This document shows positions 59,763 through 64,000 of a stretch of 64,000 nt of DNA, piece by piece (within the stretch, counting starts at the first letter, position 1; each line of letters starts with the position of its first letter). This DNA comes from Lamellibrachia satsuma (Eukaryota; Annelida; Polychaeta; Sabellida; Siboglinidae). The stretch spans positions 1,533,622-1,597,621 of the forward strand of contig BSQZ01000094.1 in the NCBI GenBank assembly GCA_033239005.1, written 5' to 3'. Under the pieces are notes generated by a model. That model was not told the DNA's origin. It searched no databases and worked only from the letters and a program-made list of their open reading frames with translations. The position numbers and the translations under genes are program-made.

Positions 59763-60758
59763 ACAAATCAAGTCAGTGACACATTAGACACTATAAGTCG
59801 TCTTGTTACACGAATCGAACTTGTTTGTGGGTTATGTATCCGAGAACCTAGTTTAAATACCAGAACAGTTACAACAAACGACTACTAATTAAATTTATTC
59901 TATCGTTATTATCAACCGTTGTATTAACACAAATATCAAAACGAATTTGTCGACGCACTATACACGGACTGTCGAATCAGTGCACAAAGTGGCTACAATA
60001 AAAAGTAAAAGGTAAAATTGCGTTGTATATAGTCCTAAGTTGTTTAATTGATGATGCCTGATAAGATGATTTAAGCCAATTCCGATAGGACTGTAGTTAC
60101 CAGCCCAGCACAGGGTATGCGTGATGGACTATCAACGTAAACATCTACTTAAAATGGATATATTCGGAAGAAGCGAGATATTATAGGCCCAAGAAGAAGT
60201 CAAGGCGCTCCATCATAACAAAAACAAAGTGAGTGATGCGGTGCTGCCAAGCCTAGCGAGAATCTTCAATTACCAGCCGCCAAACGTCTACCAAATATGA
60301 CAAAGCTCCAGAAACTCATTTGCATACAAATACCAAAAAAACCGATGGTGACGCTGTTCGTCTGAGACATCCAGCGATGCGAATTAATAGGTTGACATCT
60401 GTGACAGTAGTAGAGAACTGCACGAGTGATTGATTAAACGCTCATGCCTGAAAAACACATTATTGTTTGTCACGTTGTATAACTTTTTGTGTGTAGGACG
60501 ATCAGCTAGACATTGCTTCTACAGACAACATTCGACGGAAATTTGCTAAATGTCATCATTCATTTACACAACCAGTGTCGACTTTGCATCCAGGCGATGA
60601 TGTGGTCGACAGACGGTGGCGCCGCAGCACGGAGCCTGGATAATCGAGGCTAGTATATAGCAACACCTTCCATTTGTATGCAAACATTAACCCGTTAATT
60701 ATGGTATAGAAACAATAGAGTTTTAATGGATTACGACTGCAACACATATGTACCATTT
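59763..60758. other. intronic spacer
   Basis: No exon could be supported on either strand. Confidence 0.35.
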
Positions 60759-60861
60759 AACAGCTCATTGTCACTACTGTTACGGCAGCCTGTCATACCA
60801 ACACAATGTAACAGCTCATTGTCACTACTGTTACGGCAGCCTGTCATACAACACAATGTAA
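60759..60861 (+). repeat. 51-bp direct duplication
   Basis: TAACAGCTCATTGTCACTAC and TGTTACGGCAGCCTGTCATA occur twice in tandem, followed by CAACACAATG. Confidence 0.93.
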
Positions 60862-61849
60862 CAGCAGGCTGGTGCCAGCAAGACTGTTTGGTTAAGACAC
60901 TACAGTTAATGAAACGAATTTAACCAAGGCCTACTTGTGGCAATAGGTCGTGTATACACGATATATAAATGTATAAATGACAATAAAGCAGATTAATTTT
61001 GTTGTAGTTAATTGTACCTATATTTTGGGTAACTGCCAACGAAACGTCTGTGTTATCGCCCAGAGCAGTAAGCCCGGATAGCCAGCGGTGCGCCGGCGAT
61101 AAATGCATGGACGCGTGCACGCGTGCACAGAGGTATCCACCCCTTCATACCTGCAAACACGGACACTTCAGTAACAAAATACCTATTCCTAATGTTGTTG
61201 TTTAACTAGTAACGTGTCTTCGAAAAGAAGACAGTCTTCTTTCTTTCTGAGTGACCTTCCCGCTGCCAGCTTCATGCTTTTCTTTCTATGCTGGTCTTCT
61301 TGGACTAGGTTTTATTCGGGATATCTTTATTTGATTCAACATACGGACATCTCATTTTTCTCCTCACACACTAGAGTAGGAATGCACTTTTCAAATGACA
61401 GGGACATTTAACCACGTGGTATAAATGTCAACGAATAAGAAACAAAATGTACACGCGGAAATTGGACTTTGAAACATTACAAGCGGCACATGTACCAGCA
61501 TTCGAGTCGAGGCGGCAACTAATTCTTGGGCAGTTCCTACTGCGGGGCGTCTTGGGTTTCACCATGTGTAAGTAGAACGACACATGTACCGTCCCGTCCC
61601 CCTAGTACGACTAAGGCCGGCTGAGACCCCCAGTCAACAAGCCTAGATCCGCCCCTTCTCTAACAAGCAGTAGTCTCTTTGTTAATAATATTACACACTG
61701 GTCGATGAGACACGACATTGATATTCCTAACAAGTATTATGCTGCCCCCTAGTGGATATTACTGATACGACTCACAGCGATATTGAACTAATGCCGCAGC
61801 CTTATATGACTCGGTGCAAAGTTATCAACTTGCAATATTCCTGTGTTAA

Positions 61850-62100
61850 AGGTGCTTCCTCGATACGACTATTCACTGCAACATGTTTGGTTAAACGTTA
61901 ATTGAAGTCAAAAAGGAAAAGCTGAAAACTGTAACGAAAAAAGTAAATTATTTCGATGATTTGAACAAAAATATGCATTTTTTTATTATATCGACTGCGG
62001 ATGTAATGTAAACTGTTCACACACTACATATTTGGACATCATCGAACCGGATTTGCGATAGGCTAAATCAGTTGAGGATGGAGCTTTAACCTTTTCGTTT
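61850..62100 (+). repeat. interspersed repeat family R, copy
   Basis: Fused modules 1 and 2: CACTGCAACATGTTTGG, TAATTGAAGTCAAAA, GACTGCGGATGTAATG, TTCACACACTACATATTTGG, TTGCGATAGGCTAAATCAG. Confidence 0.75.
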
Positions 62101-62613
62101 ATTTACTTCCAAAGTTGGCGTAAGCGTCGAAGCAGACACACAGATACACGTTCGTGTGAACTTGTTTTATTCCCAGTAAAAAGGAATCAATGCTCACACA
62201 AGTGTATACTCATTCCCATCTACTCTCACTGTTCCCACGCATGTGTGCGCACACATTTGCGTTGACACGACGAAGACGCATTTTCTAAACGCACAACTAA
62301 TGGAAACGCGCACTCAAAGAGGTGTGAAACCAATACTCAATGAGCACAGAACTTATCTTTATAAACGAACTCTTTCTCTTTAAATCACGTTAACATAACG
62401 AGCATTTCATGTTTGTGTTAGGATCATTCCGATAGTTCGTCAACGGCGTTCGTTCTCTTGGTGGTTCTGAATGACTGCATTATTTAGACGAGTGGTGAGC
62501 AAACGTAAACACAGTATTAATATTGTGATTATTGCTATTACAGTGTATAATAACGGTGTACGTATACACTAGGACAAGCTATAGTATACATTAAAACGTA
62601 CGGTTGTACTTAC
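62101..62613. other. intronic spacer
   Basis: No supported exon. Confidence 0.35.
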
Positions 62614-62646
62614 CACTTGCAATTGGTCCAGTGGCGCCGGTTTCAC
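62614..62646 (-). CDS. collagen-like Gly-X-Y exon 2
   Basis: A 33-bp phase 1-1 exon between TTTTTCTAG and GTAAGT. With the split Gly codon it reads GETGATGPIASG: three Gly-X-Y triplets, then a short interruption. The small phase-1 exon fits invertebrate collagen genes. Assignment to the EGF gene on the same strand is inferred from phase and order. Confidence 0.55.
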
Positions 62647-62903
62647 CTAGAAAAACATACAGAGTTTGATCATTAACCAAACTAATCTATATTCATGCTA
62701 TTGCTATAACTGTGATGACAATATATAATTACACATTCATAACAAAGCACGGGACACAGAAATGCAAATACAACAAATTACACACTTACAACAACGCCAA
62801 ATACTACTACACTATTAGACGGATAGGGACAAACAAATAATCGAACACATACACAAAATAGTCCAATCAGACAGACAGACAGTCACACAAACAGACAGAG
62901 AGA

Positions 62904-63063
62904 GAGACATACATACATACATACATACATACATACATACATACATACATACATACATACATACATACATACATACATACAGACAGACAGACATACAGAC
63001 ATACAGACATACAGACATACAGACATACAGACAAACAGACGTACAGACAAACAGACTCACATA
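62904..63063. repeat. (CATA)n followed by (CATACAGA)n
   Basis: About 75 bp of CATA, then CAGA/CATACAGA units. It lies between the two collagen-like exons. Cys-Met-Tyr-Val ORFs are artefacts. Confidence 0.97.
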
Positions 63064-63091
63064 CAGACACACAGATACAGACAAAACTCAC

Positions 63092-63127
63092 CTTTACTGC
63101 CAACATGTCCCGTCGCTCCTGTTCGAC
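63092..63127 (-). CDS. collagen-like Gly-X-Y exon 1
   Basis: A 36-bp phase 1-1 exon with 3' splice site ATTGTTTGCAG and donor GTGAGT. With the split Gly it reads GRTGATGHVGSKG, four perfect Gly-X-Y triplets. The next exon on this strand (62614-62646) is phase-compatible and continues the pattern. No earlier exon is visible before the window end. Confidence 0.6.
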
Positions 63128-63139
63128 CTGCAAACAATG

Positions 63140-63712
63140 TTAGATATAAATAAACACCCCTCAGCATTCCATTGGGATCGCTGCCTCCCAGTCACCTGTA
63201 TGGCTAACATAGCTGTCACTACAGCTACACCGATCTCAGGTGACACTTTCGTAAAATGTTACTGAACATTGTGTGTCCTGTTAAATCATATAGTCACTGG
63301 TAGCACGGCCGGCCTTGAGACTGGAGGCGGACGTCCCCCTTAACGTTAACCAGTTCGTCCAACTGAAGTAGCTGAACACGTGTCAAGAGCCACAAAAGAG
63401 CTAGCACGGTTTCTCGCCTTACCCAAAGTCTTGAATACTGTTGTAGCTATCAACATCATAGCTGTGTTATTATCGATATAGATAAATCGCTGCCGCCAGC
63501 ATGTGTATCTATTTGGTAGTGCTAGTGAACGTATGAAGAACACAAAGGTAAACAGATCAGATACCACAATTAAAAAAATGTGTTAATGCTGCCATCAGGT
63601 GGCCATATTGGTAAGGCAAGTTATGCGCAAATATCTGGTCGAACAACGAACAGGGACACGGTCAAATCTAAGAAATAGTAGAAATATTATATATGTATGC
63701 GTGCGTGCGTGC
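63140..63712. other. intronic or upstream spacer
   Basis: A possible acceptor at about 63199 opens only onto stop codons in phase 1. Nothing else is supported. Confidence 0.35.
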
Positions 63713-63765
<53 letters not shown>

Positions 63766-63813
63766 ATATATATATAAATATATAAATATATAATATATAA
63801 ATATAAATATATA

Positions 63814-63844
<31 letters not shown>

Positions 63845-63859
63845 ATATATATAATATAT

Positions 63860-63918
<59 letters not shown>

Positions 63919-63934
63919 TATATATATAATATAT

Positions 63935-63998
<64 letters not shown>

Positions 63999-64000
63999 TA
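63713..64000. repeat. (TA)n/(TAA)-rich tract at the window end
   Basis: Nearly pure A/T with TATATAAATATATAAT variants, reaching the window edge. A short (GCGT)n precedes it. Confidence 0.97.

Noticed and set aside
57995..59764. Ten- and thirteen-residue repeat ORFs (YSQEVELDGP; PLAEHRALTTPFH)
   Set aside because: Minisatellite units divisible by 3 keep frames open; frames are broken by stops and no exon boundaries fit.
60920..61150. Minus-strand acceptor (GTGTTTGCAG) opening on GMKG, which looked collagen-like
   Set aside because: In phase 1 the frame leaves the Gly-X-Y pattern after one triplet and meets a stop, with no good donor.
61447..61567. Possible first coding exon: TATAAAT at about 61422, ATG at 61447, donor GTAAGT at 61568
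   Set aside because: Only 40 codons with no domain; parts resemble repeated sequence at 57.1 and 57.3 kb, and no acceptor exon was found.

Overview
This is a repeat-dense, AT-rich animal genomic window. It shows spliceosomal introns, phase-1 calcium-binding EGF and collagen exons, tRNA-derived SINEs, decayed non-LTR retrotransposon ends, an LTR element and long (TA)n tracts. A marine invertebrate (a mollusc or another lophotrochozoan, possibly amphioxus) fits best, but the sequence alone does not fix the taxon. Nothing looks bacterial or viral.

Region 1 (0-45 kb) holds five paralogous genes for type II membrane, glycosyltransferase-like proteins: 2025-3071 (-), 11578-12939 (+), 18408-19505 (+), 38639-39682 (+) and 42725-44029 (+). 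Each has one uninterrupted coding exon: a short cytosolic N-terminus, one signal anchor, a luminal GT-A-like domain with an NGD(I/L)L(F/Y) motif and a late conserved His-Gln, then a basic tail of variable length. In four of the five a 3' splice site lies 6-31 nt before the ATG, so the genes share a 5'UTR intron and are not retrocopies. Two subfamilies are visible: the 2.0, 38.6 and 42.7 kb genes (AEDYFF, GRxAYDNF) and the 11.6 and 18.4 kb genes (those positions altered). Satellite arrays sit between and beside the genes.

Between the genes are a paired inverted, foldback-like element (13974-16100), a young LTR element without gag-pol (28569-34318; 1029-bp LTRs differing at 4 positions; tandemly triplicated primer-binding region), and a 35.6-40.25 kb block of (TA)n tracts mixed with copies of the 38.6-kb gene's 3'UTR and long inverted repeats.

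Region 2 (about 49.3-63.1 kb, minus strand) is the 3' part of a membrane-protein gene. In transcript order: two short Gly-X-Y (collagen) exons at 63.1 and 62.6 kb; three phase 1-1 calcium-binding EGF exons at 53.4, 52.1 and 51.2 kb; a terminal exon at 49.3-49.5 kb with a transmembrane helix and a short tail ending in a PDZ-ligand-like motif. Its introns carry large minisatellites. The most striking is an 18-fold 33-bp array whose unit copies the intron/exon junction of the 52.1-kb EGF exon and stays in its reading frame. A second, 51-bp array abuts the next EGF exon, also in frame.
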